From NCBI GenBank assembly GCA_033439765.1, contig JAULSN010000003.1, positions 806,001 through 870,000 on the forward strand: a stretch of DNA of 64,000 nucleotides, in the 5' to 3' direction. Below the pieces are notes generated by a model. The model worked only from the letters and a program-made list of their open reading frames with translations. It had not been told where the DNA came from and made no database searches. Shown here one piece after another: positions 21,644-33,017 of this stretch (position 1 is its first letter; every line of letters starts with the position of its first letter). The translations under genes were made by a program, and so were the position numbers. Origin of the DNA: Lasiosphaeria ovina. Its lineage: Eukaryota; Ascomycota; Sordariomycetes; Sordariales; Lasiosphaeriaceae.

Positions 21644-22442
21644 TGCGCGAGCCGGGAACAGCCAGACGTTATTGGGAATGTGCAGACGCGTTCCTCTGCA
21701 GCGAATCCATCCAGAGGCCTGGCGACGCGAAGTTACAGGTATGTACCTTGACTACCTGAGGGTACTGAGGCAGCAGGAACGGCGGACTGGGCTTGCCGTG
21801 CAGACGGCGCTGCAGCTGTCGTGGGATTGACTCGAATCTGTCGAGGGCAGGAACAGAATTCTCGGCCGGTCAGCGCCCGACAGAAGTGGGGCGGATTGCA
21901 TGTTGTGTCATGCTTGTGTGCGTTGACTTGACTGCCAGTGGAGTTGGTCGGACGGTTCTCTGTGCGGATTGATCGCAGTTTGCCCAAAACGGTTGTACCG
22001 GCTGGCGACTTCCTCATATAACTAGTACATTATCCGTAAGGCTTTGGGAACTCGATGAGACAAGGAGTTGGTTGGGGAGAAGGTGCGATGTTGTGATTTC
22101 TTAACACAGTGTTGTCATTTGGTTTCTTCACTGTGTGTGCTTTGTGCACTGTGCGTCCCCATCCGCCTCTCCTTCCCCTTCCACAGTTTCACACTAAAAC
22201 CATGTCGGAGATTCCAATTCACCAGGTAATGAACAAGCACCACAATTGTCGACGTGAGTTTGATGAGACTCGGTTCGGCAGACTGCGGTTCGGAATTCAA
22301 GAACTAGCTATTTTTATTTATTTTTTTAAATCCTCGCTATCAAACATTCCCATTGAATACCTCCACGAAAGTTGCAACAAACCAAAGCCCCTCTTGAATG
22401 CCATGATAAACTGATTCGTCCGTCTCGTGAGTTTGATTTGCA
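21644..22442. other. Intergenic region between two minus-strand genes
   Basis: No coding signal is seen. It contains the 5' flank of the glycosyltransferase-like gene and the 3' flank of the cytochrome b561 gene. Confidence 0.4.
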
Positions 22443-23362
22443 TCAAAACGGCACATCTCCATCGTTCATATTCCCTCTCTTTGCCGGCACAAGGCCCATC
22501 TTGCTCGCTCTCCACCGCCGCCGTTCGCCGAACAGCGCAGACAGCATCCAGAGCGACCACATGACGGCAGCCACGGCAATGTAGGCAGTCTTGAGCTTCT
22601 TGGACGCACCCGCCATCCACAGACCAAGAGCACCATTGGCAATGCCCAGCGTGATAAAGAGGCGGCCGTTGAAGATGTGCAGGTATGACCACATCTGCCT
22701 TCGCTGCACCTTTTTGAACTTTGCGTGATGGATAATGCCCAGGATGGGCTGGATCGCCAGGAACGCCAAAACAACAATGCCAATAATTGGATGGTAGCTC
22801 GTGTCGGGGTTCGTCAGCTGCCAGCATCACATCGTCAGCAAGACTTGTCCAGCATGTAAACGCCCCAGGGGATGACACTTACCAGACTCCCGCCCGCAAA
22901 GGGGATCTGCACCATGCGCACAAGATAGATGCCCAATCCCACGACTGCGACATACACGCAAAACGCCACTATCTGGAACAGAGCGTGGATCCAAAGAGAG
23001 AGGCGGCCTGGGATGATGCGCATGAAGATGGAGCCAACGGGGAAGAGGACGACCATGGCCAGCGCCCCGAGAATCCCGTGGATTGCCCGTACTCGCGTCG
23101 CCGTCTCGATGTCGAAACCCGCCCCGTTCTGGAAATTCCCGAAGCCATTTGACCCGGACTCGGACCCGCTACCGGAGCCCGAGCCCGATCTCAATCCCGA
23201 TCCTGATCCGCCGTCGAACGGGTTCCCTCCACCGAACCCATCGAATTGGGCCTGGACAACTACCGCAGATGCTGTCACAAAACCCGTCAGAAATGCCAGA
23301 TATCATGACTTTGGACAGAAGAGCCCACCGAGGAGTACGGCTGCTGCGCGTTTCGTGTCCAT
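22443..23362 (-). CDS. Secretory-pathway cytochrome b561-type membrane protein, 265 aa
   Basis: Exons are 23362-23329, 23271-22883 and 22817-22443; introns have GTGGGC and GTAAGT donors and CAG acceptors. Exon 1 joined to exon 2 gives a clear signal peptide (MDTKRAAAVLLASAVVVQA) followed by a Gly/Ser-rich repeat segment (GSGSGSGSESGS). Five hydrophobic helices follow. The b561 heme ligands appear in order: His in RAIHGILG, His in WIHALF, a HH pair in GIIHHAKF, and His in SYLHIFNGR. Such proteins move electrons across membranes from ascorbate or NADH to ferric iron, often with a DOMON domain; here that domain is absent and replaced by the short Gly/Ser linker. The C-terminus is basic and cytosolic. 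Confidence 0.85.
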
Positions 23363-24269
23363 TGTGGCTGCTTTGGATGATTCGGAAGACTAGGGCATGT
23401 CAAGAAAAGCAATCCACGTACAAAAACCGACCACCTCTCGCAGGGGAGTTGCGGCGGTTTTAAGACCATTTGACCGAGACATGGCCGTGAGCCAACGCCC
23501 GATGATCTCATGCATGCAGTTGCGCGTCCCTTGTCCCTAGCGGCATCGATGTCTCGGACCCGCTATGGGGATCCACCGTTGGCTCGCCTCTGGCGCCAGC
23601 CACTGAGTCTGGCCAAAAGACGCTGCTGACACAGAAAACACAGCAAGGATTCCGAGCTAACGAGCGATGCGCAGACAGCCAGCTGACCAAGGGCCGACGG
23701 CGCGAACCATGGAGAGCCCCTAGTGCCAGTTACGCCCTCGACCGTTCAACTCTAAAACCAGAGCTTACTCGGTTCACTGGGCCGTGGCCTGGCTGCTTGG
23801 GAATTCCGCAACATTGGTAGCACAGCACCGATGGGAGCCATGTTAATGCGCTCGGCTAGTCCTGTGAGACCGAGTGCGGCTTGGCCAGGCCGTTGGCTCC
23901 CTGGCTCCCGGCCCTCGGGACCGACCATTTGGCTGACATCCGGTTTTTCTCGGTTGCTGATTGGCCTATTTCGACGTTGGGTCTACATCTCCCTGGGTCG
24001 TGGTCAGCCTGGAAAGGCGTGGTCATGCTTTCCCGGTATTCGGGTGCAGCTGCAGGCGCCTCGGAGGCAACCGCCAGGGTTGGGGTTGTCGATGGGAAGA
24101 GGTTGTTGCGATTCACGAAGAACCGAGATCAGCCCAAGCGGGGTAGAGCATCAATTTCTCGCAACTTGACGATAACTTCAAAACTCTACAAGAAGGCGGG
24201 AGCAACCAGCCTTGCAAGGCACACGGAGAATCAAGGAAGAAATACGACCCCCCGAGTCCAAAGCCCGCA

Positions 24270-25370
24270 ATGGAAGCATCAGCATCAACATCGTCATCAC
24301 CACCATCCCTCCTCACCCTCCCCTTTGAGTTGCGCGCCGCAATCATCACTGATGTAATCCTCGACTCCCGCCACCCAGCCCCCAACCACCCAGCCGAGCT
24401 CTCCCCCCAAGAGCGCCGCACCGTCCCAGCATCCGAATCGGGAGCGTGGTAAGAAAGCCGCCGGGTGCGCTTCGAACGGGCTCCCCCTCCAAACCCGGCC
24501 CTCGCCTTGCTCCTCACCAACCGGCAGCTGCACAGCGAGACGCGCAGCCTCTTGTCCTCCAGACCGCTCTGCCGTCCTCTGCGTTACACGCTCGACGTCG
24601 CTTACCTCCAGGACTGCACCCTTTGGCCTACCTGGCTTTCAGTCCCGCAGCGTGCCTCGCATGTCGATGAGCTGAACGTCCAGTTCCGCGTGTTCAACTG
24701 TCCCGCCGACATGTGGATGATGGAGAAACCGTCTCGCGGCATGTTCCACATCGGGAACGGGGCTCCCGAAGCTATTGTGTGGGTCTTTTACCATCTCATA
24801 TATATTGCGCTGGCATACGGACCTTGCGGACGTCCCATCACGGTCGGGCGGCTGGTCCTCGACTTTTTGCCTACAGATGAGGAGGACATAATCCCGTTGG
24901 GTGTGAGTAGGCACCGCAGGAGGAGGTTGTCAGATTTGACTAATCCACGCGACTTTTTTCGTCTGTGGAGGGTTGACAACCGTCCCAACCCAGTCTTCGA
25001 TCCCACCGACTTCAAGACACATGCCGCGGCCGCTATGATGTGCTTTGTCGAGCGCGAGCTGGACATGCTGTTGGGTATCGGGGCAGACATGTTCAGATAC
25101 GGCAGAATCATCTACGAGAACATTGGGGAAATTGAGTATCGTGTGGCCGGCAAGGCGCAGGGAGAGGCCGGCGTGGCCTGGCAGCTCGCCCACACGGCCA
25201 TGTGGGGTATGAATGCCACGAGCTTCAGTCGGCAGAGTTGGTACGCCAAATTCTGCCCGTGGCTTCCCAAGGTCCAAGAAAGAAGGCGGAAGCTGGGAAT
25301 GCCGGTGATTTCCAGCAGCGCAGAAGGAGCGCCCGCGGATGGGGACGAGAACGAAGGCAGCGAGGCCTGA
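24270..25370 (+). pseudogene. F-box-like fungal protein gene interrupted by one in-frame TAA
   Basis: A single frame runs from ATG 24270 to TGA 25368-25370 except for a TAA at 24450-24452. Before the stop it reads LLTLPFELRAAIITDVILDS, the start of an F-box-like domain; after it the same frame reads ALALLLTNRQLHSETRSLL, the usual next block of such proteins. The remainder (VGRLVLDFLP; MCFVERELDMLLGIGADMF; RQSWYAKFCPWLPKVQERRR) is typical of an uncharacterised family of about 350 aa. The next in-frame ATG after the stop is near 24711, which would remove a third of the protein. A 15-nt gap is too short for an intron. The gene is either recently inactivated or carries a sequencing error. Confidence 0.65.
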
Positions 25371-26051
25371 TCACCAACCCATCGGATCCCATGACTCGGG
25401 AAACAAAACAGGAAGGAAAAAGTGGACAAGTGGTGGATCAGCGGATGCTCTAGATATTGAATAGCCATCAATCTGAATCTGTAGCGACTTTCCACTCGTC
25501 CGGGAATTCATACAAGGTGGCCCGGACATCGGGCCTCGCTTCCCAATGAGGACGGCCGATCTGGGGAACATCAGGTCCAAATCGGCGACCACTTTTGCAG
25601 CCCTGCCAGACAGGCTCCACGCAGGCCGGGCCCGAGTGGCCGCGGCCCGGATTCTGTCGAACCAGGCAGCGCCTTTGCTGCCATCCTATGGCAGCTCCGG
25701 GGCAGCTCAACCGGGGCCCTTACAGGCGGCCGGTCATGCCTGCGCTCATCACCCACCTCATTGTCCGACCATCATACAATGCGTTTACGCGTTTTCGCCG
25801 ACAGAAAACTCCACGCGGCCTCCGGGCTCGTTCGGTATAAAGCAATCAATGTCACCCAGCTGGTATTTCGACTTGCACAGACAGACACTCTCGCCCGCAC
25901 AGCTACGCAGCAACACAACCACCGCTTGGCAACGGGTGCCGGACACCCCTTGCACTGCCAATTGAATTGTATATCTAATACTTAATAATCGTGGATATCT
26001 TCGTTCTCGCGCGCCCCCTTTTCACTGCTGGTTCGGCCTTTCGACTCCAAA

Positions 26052-27779
26052 ATGCGCGCTACCGACAAATCCCGAGCGCTCCCTCCCATCTCCACGACGA
26101 TGCTCCAGGTGCCGCACCACCACGCCGGCGGCCAGCCCCCGAGGACCCCGCGGGCATCGCCGACGGCGGCCGACATGCCGCAAATCTCGCTGTCCCAGAT
26201 CACAATGAAGATGCTAAAGTCGCCGCACCACGCCGCCAGCCAGCATCAGCGCCCCAAGACGCCCAAGGGAACACCAAGAGCAACGCCGACGGCGACACCG
26301 ACGACGACAAAAATGCCCCTGAGCGCACTGAAGATGCTGAAATCGCCGACCCTTCCGAGCGGAAAGCCGCGACGGCCCCCGACACCCTATGCGGCGCCCA
26401 AGAAGATGACGCTGCCGCCGCGCAGCCCGGCGTGGGCGGGGCACCGCGAGAGGAAGAAGCAGCAACTCCCAGCCGACACGCGGAACGGGTTCATCGTGCG
26501 GCAGCAGCTGCGCAACGGCTACCGCGCGTACCGGCCCGAGCACATCTGCGCGCTGCCCGACAACCCGCACGTGCGGCCGTTCCGCTGCTGCCGGCCGTGG
26601 GTGCTTAAGAAGACGTGCTCGTTCACGCAGCAGCTGGCCGCGCAGCCGCGCAGCCTGCACCGCCGCATCCAGCTGCGCGACAAGGGCAACAAGTCGTCGG
26701 CGTCCGTGTTCGCGCGCGCGCGCCCCCACCGCCGCGCCTTCCGCGGCGGCAAGTGGGACAACATCCACGAGCAGCTGCAGCAGCAGAACCGCTACGCGAG
26801 CGGCGCCGGCTGGCGCCCGAAGACGGGCAGCGGCCTCACTATACCGCGGGGCGCCGACACCAAACTGGCCCCGGCACGAGCGGACGAGACGAAGAAGACG
26901 GCGGTCCACGGCAAGCCCGGCAAGCGGCCCGACCTGCAGATGGACACGGGCGAGGAGCTGGCCGTGTCGGGCGTCGCGCTGCCGTCTGACCGGTGGCGCG
27001 ACGCGCAGGCGCCCGGCCGCGCGGCGCGCGACGTCGTGATTGTCGACGGAGCAGCAGCTGCAGCAGGAGGGAAAGTTGGAGTAGTAGAGACGAAGAAGAA
27101 GGCGGAGGCAGACATCACGCTGAACTCTGTCGCGCAGGGGCGCGAGGGCCGCATGTGGCCGTGGTACGAGATGAAGGCGAAGAAGCCGACGCCGCCCAAG
27201 AAGGAGAAGAAGAAGAAGACTCAGGACGAGGCGCAGAGGGAGAGGAAGGCGGAGGATAACGGCAAGAAAATCAAGAATAAGAAGAAGGGCGTGCGCATGG
27301 CGAGCAAAGCAGACAAAGGCAAAGCCAAGGCGGCGGACGATAAAGACGAGGGGGCATACGACGCGGGCGCGTTCGAGTGCGAGGCAATCGAGCGGCTGCT
27401 GCCGTTCTGGAAGTGCGAGTGCTGGCCGCCGTGCTTCGAGGTCGAGATCAAGCCGTGGGAGCACGTCGCCGACATGGACGACGGCGGCGAGCCGTGGGTG
27501 AAAGTGGCCGCCGGGACTGTTACCGTCGATGGCGAGGAGGTCGAGGTGCTGGTCGAGGTGCTCGAGTGGAGCAGCGACGAGGAGGGGGACGAGACGGCGG
27601 CGCCGGTCGTTAAGGCTGCGGATGCTGAAGAGGAGGGTGACGGTGAAGGCGACGAGGAGTGGCAGATTATCAACAAGGAGGATGCGATTGTTGATGAGGA
27701 TGACGGTGGCGATATCGAGTCGTGGATGGTCATGATTATGTTCGAGGACGAGGTCGGCGAGAGCTCGCGCGGCGCTTGA
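26052..27779 (+). CDS. Low-complexity orphan protein with internal repeats, 575 aa
   Basis: An intronless 575-codon frame opens with MRATDKSRALPPIS. Residues about 15-115 contain three imperfect repeats of about 40 aa, each starting near K/T-MLKSP or MLQVP and followed by Pro/Thr-rich text (TPRATPTATPTTTK). A basic, Cys- and Arg-rich core (RNGFIVRQQLRNGYRAYRPE; RPFRCCRPWVLKKT) lies at about residues 145-260. Then come a lysine-rich coil (KPTPPKKEKKKKTQDEAQRE), a short module with CECWPPCFEVEIKPW, and a highly acidic C-terminus. No known domain is seen. The basic-to-acidic charge layout suggests a nucleic-acid or chromatin partner, but that is inference. TATAAA at about 25838 could serve its promoter. 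Confidence 0.5.
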   Translation: MRATDKSRALPPISTTMLQVPHHHAGGQPPRTPRASPTAADMPQISLSQITMKMLKSPHHAASQHQRPKTPKGTPRATPTATPTTTKMPLSALKMLKSPTLPSGKPRRPPTPYAAPKKMTLPPRSPAWAGHRERKKQQLPADTRNGFIVRQQLRNGYRAYRPEHICALPDNPHVRPFRCCRPWVLKKTCSFTQQLAAQPRSLHRRIQLRDKGNKSSASVFARARPHRRAFRGGKWDNIHEQLQQQNRYASGAGWRPKTGSGLTIPRGADTKLAPARADETKKTAVHGKPGKRPDLQMDTGEELAVSGVALPSDRWRDAQAPGRAARDVVIVDGAAAAAGGKVGVVETKKKAEADITLNSVAQGREGRMWPWYEMKAKKPTPPKKEKKKKTQDEAQRERKAEDNGKKIKNKKKGVRMASKADKGKAKAADDKDEGAYDAGAFECEAIERLLPFWKCECWPPCFEVEIKPWEHVADMDDGGEPWVKVAAGTVTVDGEEVEVLVEVLEWSSDEEGDETAAPVVKAADAEEEGDGEGDEEWQIINKEDAIVDEDDGGDIESWMVMIMFEDEVGESSRGA

Positions 27780-29260
27780 TTGACGGGACGGAAGAAAATG
27801 CGGCGGGGTGCTGGGAGAACGGCGGAAGAGGTGACGAAGAGTGAGGCCGGAAGGGTTCGAATGGAAAGTGAAAGGAAAAAAAAAAAATGGGTTGACGACG
27901 GTTGTGGTCTGAAGAGGACGTGTCGAGAAGTTCGGATCGAAGGGTTGTTGAGGAGGGGGTTGGTGAAGAGGACGGAGGAGAGTCTGAGGAAGAGATGGGA
28001 AAGAGATGTCGTTGAAGAGATGCTGGGCTCGAGGAGCAGCGTTCGGAAGAAATGCACACGAAAGATTCAAAAAATGAGGATTGAGGACAGCAGTGGTCTG
28101 GAAGAGGAGGGTGACGAAGAGGTAGGGACGGCTGAGACTGGGCGATGACGGGTCAAGAGATGAGCGCGGGCGGAGAGGAGGTGTTGACGACGAAGAAAAG
28201 GAAGGGAAAAAAAAAACAGTAACGACGGTCATGTGGAAGAGGAGGGTTAATCCAGGCGGGAGAGATATGGAGAAGATGTTTGTTGGAAGTTAGTGGCGGT
28301 GGAAAAAGAGGTGCGCGCGCGAGAGGCTGGGTGGAGAGTTTGGTGGAAGGGTGAGCGAGGAAGAGTTGTGGAAGGGGTGTGGCGAGAAGAGGCTCCGTGA
28401 GGCTGAGGCTGTTGGAGAGTTTGGCGAGAGAGGCTGATGGAGAGTGCTGGCGAGGAAGAGTGTGGCGGAAAGGTCGAGGGCAGAGGAGCTGTCGATGCTA
28501 TGGCGGGTCGAGGCTGCGTGAAGAGGAGTCTGGTGAAGCGGGTGGAAGAGGGTGGAAGAGTTATTGGCAGGGAAGGTGTTATTTGAGATGGCTGGCAAGG
28601 AGTCGGGCGGGGAGATTGCTGGAGAGGTGCAAGAGATGTTATGGGCGAAAAGAAAAAGGTAGTAACGGTTTTTATAGAGGAGGAGCTGGTAACGGCAGAG
28701 AGGGGTATTGGAAGAAGAGGTCTGGAGAGGAAGGCTTGATCGACGGCGTGTTAGGCGCGGATTAGCTAGGACTAGGTGACGGGGTGGTCGATGAGGATCT
28801 GAGAGGCCTGGGAAGAAGGGAATGAGAAGGAGGTGCTGGGGGTATTTTGGGCGGAGAAGGGTGTGAGGTGGTGTCTGGAATGGAGTGGCTGGATGATGGA
28901 GTTGGCAGGGAAGGCTGGCTATGTCGGAAGAGGCTTGGAGAGGAGAGTGGTGGTGGAGAGGCGGTTCGTGAAGAAAAAGGAAAAAGGAAAAGAATCGTAA
29001 GGCTGCGATCGGTAGAAAAAGTTGTAGGCGGGGTCGCACGTGACGAGGTCGGCGAGGAGGTTGTAGGCGGAGTGTGGCGTTTTCCTGAAGGGCTTGGTGG
29101 CGTTGGCGCGTGGATTAGAACTAGTTGGTGCGGAGAGGTTGGAACGTCGGCGTGGACGGAGGAGTTGGAGTTGGGAGGTCACTGAGGTGTGGTGTTGTCT
29201 CGGCAGGGGTGAGGTTGACGGGAAGGGAATGGCGAGCAGGTGAGGACGAGGTAGCGGACG
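27780..29260 (+). other. Long purine-skewed low-complexity tract
   Basis: For about 1.5 kb the plus strand is dominated by G and A (GGAGAG, GAAGAGG, GGTGG), with very few C or T runs. Frames on either strand are purely compositional (Glu/Arg/Gly on plus, Ser/Pro/Leu on minus). No promoter, gene or repeat unit of fixed length could be defined. It follows directly on the acidic-coding 3' end of the orphan gene. Confidence 0.7.
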
Positions 29261-29603
29261 GACTAGTGAGACGAGGTTCAGTACTGAATAACCGAACCTA
29301 GTTAGCTAGGAATAGGAAACCATGAACTAAACCTGCCCTCAAAAACTGCCCTCAAGTATCCCAGTCAAGTGAAACGGTGAATCTGAGTTGTGGCATTCTA
29401 TATTCAGTCTGATCTCGCCCTTACAAGTACGTAAGTACCTTTTCTATACACAAGGTCTCTAACAGCGTAATGATCACTCTTAATGGGTCTTTATTGGAGC
29501 CCGTCTCGTTCTTGGTTTCAGACTGAACCAGCTGGGAGGTGAATTTCTGACGTCCTTGGTATATAGCAGGCCTTTCTGCGGGTCACGATGTTGCGGATAT
29601 ACC

Positions 29604-29638
29604 TAGATGGATCGGGAATACTATTCCCGATCCATCTA
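29604..29638. repeat. Perfect inverted repeat, 17-bp arms, 1-nt centre
   Basis: TAGATGGATCGGGAATA, one C, then its exact reverse complement. It lies about 55 bp beyond the stop codon of the GH51 gene, inside the likely 3' UTR or terminator region. Confidence 0.95.
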
Positions 29639-29691
29639 ACTATTTAGCATATTTACAGACCAGTAATGCGTGCACATTTCCATCCAAGCGA

Positions 29692-31997
29692 CTAGCTCCC
29701 CGGCACGCCCTTGACCTCGAGCACAGAAACGCTGAGGTCGGGCAGGGAGTACGTGAAAACACCACCAGCACCGGCCGTGAGCGTCGTTGTCTCGGTCTTG
29801 ACGGCAGCGATGCTTCCCACGGCATTGCTGCTGTTCTCACCGCCGGGCGCTGTGAGCACGGTGAGCGTGGCCGTGGCGCCGGCGGCCACGGCGTCGCCGG
29901 CAAACGCCACCGTCATGGACACGGCCGCTCCGCTCGGGCTGCCGTACACGGCTGTCTTGACGACGCGCGATCCCGTCGCAGCGTTGAGGCCTACCACGTA
30001 GTACACGGGCTTGGGCGGGTCGCCAGTCATGGATAAGAGATGCGTGATGCGCACGCTGGAGAGCAGCTGATGGGGGGTCAGTTAATGGCAGTGTACTTGG
30101 AGTGGTATCGAAGGAGGGACGGACCTTGATGACGGCGTGGCTGGTGCTCTTGACCGTCTGCGCGGGGTCGGCCGTGTACGCTGCCCAGTCACTATCGTCA
30201 GCAACTTGCTCGATAATCAGTCAGACGCAACTCAACTCACCAATCAGATCCGGTGTCCACTGGTGGCTGTTGAGATTGCAGAATAGCGGCGCGTACGTCA
30301 GCCCGATGACGACGTCGCCGTTGCGCTCGGCGCCAATGGCCAGCACCGCCTCTGAAACGGACCCCTTCCAGAACGGATATAGCGGCCGGTTGTTCCACAT
30401 GTTGGACGCCGAGTCCCGATTGATGTTGGCGTACTCGCCTGTTGGCCCGCCAAATCTGTTAGACTTGTTTACATACCAACAGGAGGGACGAGAAAAACAT
30501 ACCGACAATGACCTTGTGCTTGCGGTCGTAGCGGTCAAACTTGGCAAAGTCGCCGATCATGGACTTGGGCTGCGAGTACGTGTGGTAGTCCTGCGCGGCA
30601 TCGCCGGGCAGCGACTTGGTCTCCATGCTGGCGATGACAGTCATGTTGGGGTACTTGGCCTTGATGGCATTATAGAACATGGGGAAGCGGTAGGCCGTGT
30701 ACGAGGCCGGGCCACCGTTGAGGTTGTCCTCGTTGCCGATCTCGACAAAGTTGACGCGCCACGGCCGCGCGTGGCCCAAGATGGACGCACGCTGCGCCCC
30801 GTACTTGGTCGTCGCCGCGTCGCCCATCAGAAACTCGAGCTCGTTGAGGAAGTCGTCCACGTACGGCTGCAGACCGCTCTGTGGTGTCAGCGAGCCGCCC
30901 AGATACAGCCCGGCCCACGTGGCGAGGACTGGCCGTGGTTAGTTGTCTAGGTACGAGTAGGAGAAAGGGGGTTTAGAACCAGACTCACGCGGCTCCATGT
31001 TCAAATCCTCACACCACTGCATATACTCGACCAGTCCCAGCCCGTCCGTGTTCTGGTAGGACCACGTGCCCATGCGGCCGGGCCGGTCCTTGAGCGGCCC
31101 GATGGTGTTTTGCCACTTCCAGTAGTTTGGCGGCGCGTCGCCCTCGAGGTTGTTGCCACCAGGGAACCGGAGAATCGACTGTTGCCTCGGACGTTAGCGA
31201 CGAGGGACATCAACTTGACGAACTGTGATGTGCAGTAATCAATCTTACCGGCTTCATCTCCGCCAGCGCCTCCATCAGGTCCTTGCGCAGCCCGTTGGGC
31301 CGGTTCTTGTACGTCGGCGGAAAGAGGCTGATAAGATTGAAGCTCAGCGAGCCGCCCTTGACGCCCTAGTCACCTGTCAGCAACGTCTCATCGACCCTGT
31401 AAATTTCAGTGCCTGCCATACCGCCGCATTGTACGTGATGCTGAACGTGTTGTTGGAGTTTGCCGCCGCCTTGGTCGGGACCAGCGTGAAGTTGTGCTGC
31501 ACCCAGCCGGCCGACGTGGCAGCCGACACGATGTCAACACTACCCAGCGTCTCCTTGGATGCAGTCGACTGGAACGACGCCGTGAAGTTGCCGGCGTAGT
31601 CGCCGAGCACGTAAAAGGACCCCGTGTACGGCTGGACCTTGACGTCAAAGCCCCAGTAGCCCGGGTTGGCGAAGCCGACGGCGCCCGACCCGCCGGTCAC
31701 AGCGAGCGCCTTGGGCAGCGCCGACGACAGCGGCTGGGTTGTGGACAGGGACAGGCGCGCGCCGCCGACCGCAGTCCACGGGCTCACCGACGTCGACGCG
31801 CCCTGGAAGGCGCGGTTGCGGATCAGCTCGGCGTACAGCCCGCCGTCGCCCGAGAAGTTGATGTCCTCGAACATGATGCCGTACATGTGCGCGCTGCTCG
31901 CCGCGCCCGCCGCCGCCCCGACGTTGATGCGCAGCGCTGCCGCGCCAGTAGAGAGCGAGGCCGCCGCCGCTGCCAGTGCCGCAACAGAGGGTATCAT
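29692..31997 (-). CDS. GH51 alpha-L-arabinofuranosidase, secreted
   Basis: Seven exons join in phase: 31997-31422, 31365-31249, 31178-30989, 30928-30503, 30438-30241, 30180-30125 and 30066-29692, giving 645 aa. A signal peptide ([20 protein letters not shown]) is followed by [20 protein letters not shown], the hallmark of family 51. The acid/base Glu is in VEIGNED (Glu361) and the nucleophile in VGEYAN (Glu438), formed across an intron. A C-terminal beta domain ends with [12 protein letters not shown]. The enzyme removes terminal arabinose from arabinan and arabinoxylan outside the cell. An in-frame upstream ATG at 32057 exists, but the one at 31997 gives the clean signal peptide. The exon 6 donor (GTCCGT) is non-canonical beyond GT. 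All catalytic residues are intact. Confidence 0.93.
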
Positions 31998-32059
31998 CGT
32001 TGTTGTTTGGCAGGCTGAGAGTCCAGAAACCTTTGAGAGCCGCCAGCTGTTAAACACAG

Positions 32060-32880
32060 CTCAACCTGAAGACGTGCAGCTCCGAGGGAGGTTGAAATAC
32101 ACACCTCGCCGTCCATCCCACCGGAATAATAACACACGCCCGCTATTAGCACGTGGGGCAGGTATTAAATTGGCGCTGCCGGCCACCACCCTGCTAGGCC
32201 GGCGAGTATAGGCTATAGCGCGCAAGGGTGGCGCCGTGACTCGAGCCCAAACATTACTCCGCATCGAGTGCCTCGGTGTTCCTGGTTCTTGATTATATTA
32301 GCCAGAGTTGCGAGAGGTACCCTGACGGCTACCCCAAGGCTTGGCCTCCGCAATATCCGCCGCTCGTTAATCTTTTGGAGCTGCCGTCCCGATCGGGCAT
32401 TGCCCATGATGCGGGTTTATATTGTCTGGGACAAGTTAGGCGCGCCAATCACATCACGGGTATCATTGATTGTGTCGCTTGCTTAACGAGTTGGCTCGTC
32501 AGCTTTGCTGCGGTGAGCTTGTCTCGTGGGTTTCAACAACCGCTGGACATTCACCAATACGGTCTGGTATGAAAACATAAAAGTTTAATTGGGTTACTTT
32601 TCTAAAAAATATCAACGTCGGGTATTCAATAACTAGCAGCTCTCCAGCCTAGGGATAGTCCAAAAGAAAGGGGTGTGTCTAAAAGAGTGTGGCCAGAAGA
32701 GTGTCTAAAAGAGTATGTTTAAAGGAGTGAGGAATGTCTAAAGAATGTGTGAAAAACGAGTGTGTCCAGAACGGGTGTATCCCAAAGAGAGCGTGCGTAG
32801 AAAGAACGTGTCAAAATAATGAATAGTATTCCTGTCCCCTCCCATCCCTATGCCATCAAAAACGCCTCTGCAATGCAAAT
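32060..32880. other. GH51 upstream region and degenerate GTGTCTAAAAGAGT repeats
   Basis: No gene is recognised. Between about 32670 and 32810 a motif near GTGTCTAAAAGAGT recurs in degenerate tandem form. A 98-codon plus frame (32276-32572) has no known domain. Confidence 0.4.
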
Positions 32881-33017
32881 CCCGTCCATCTTCAGCTTCC
32901 TTTTTCAGCCTACCCTCTCATGATTTCCGCCATACATGACTCTCAACGCCATGAAAATGCTCACAAAACGCTACCACCCAGCCCATGTACCAAACGAAAG
33001 ACGGCAGACACCCCACT

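Noticed and set aside
26214..28232. A 672-codon minus-strand frame antisense to the 26-kb gene
   Set aside because: Its Leu/Arg/Ser-rich composition is what the reverse complement of GC-rich, Lys/Glu-coding DNA gives. It spans the end of the plus-strand gene and the purine tract without any domain.
29604..29638. Hairpin as a bacterial-type intrinsic terminator
   Set aside because: The genome is eukaryotic, and no T run follows the hairpin.
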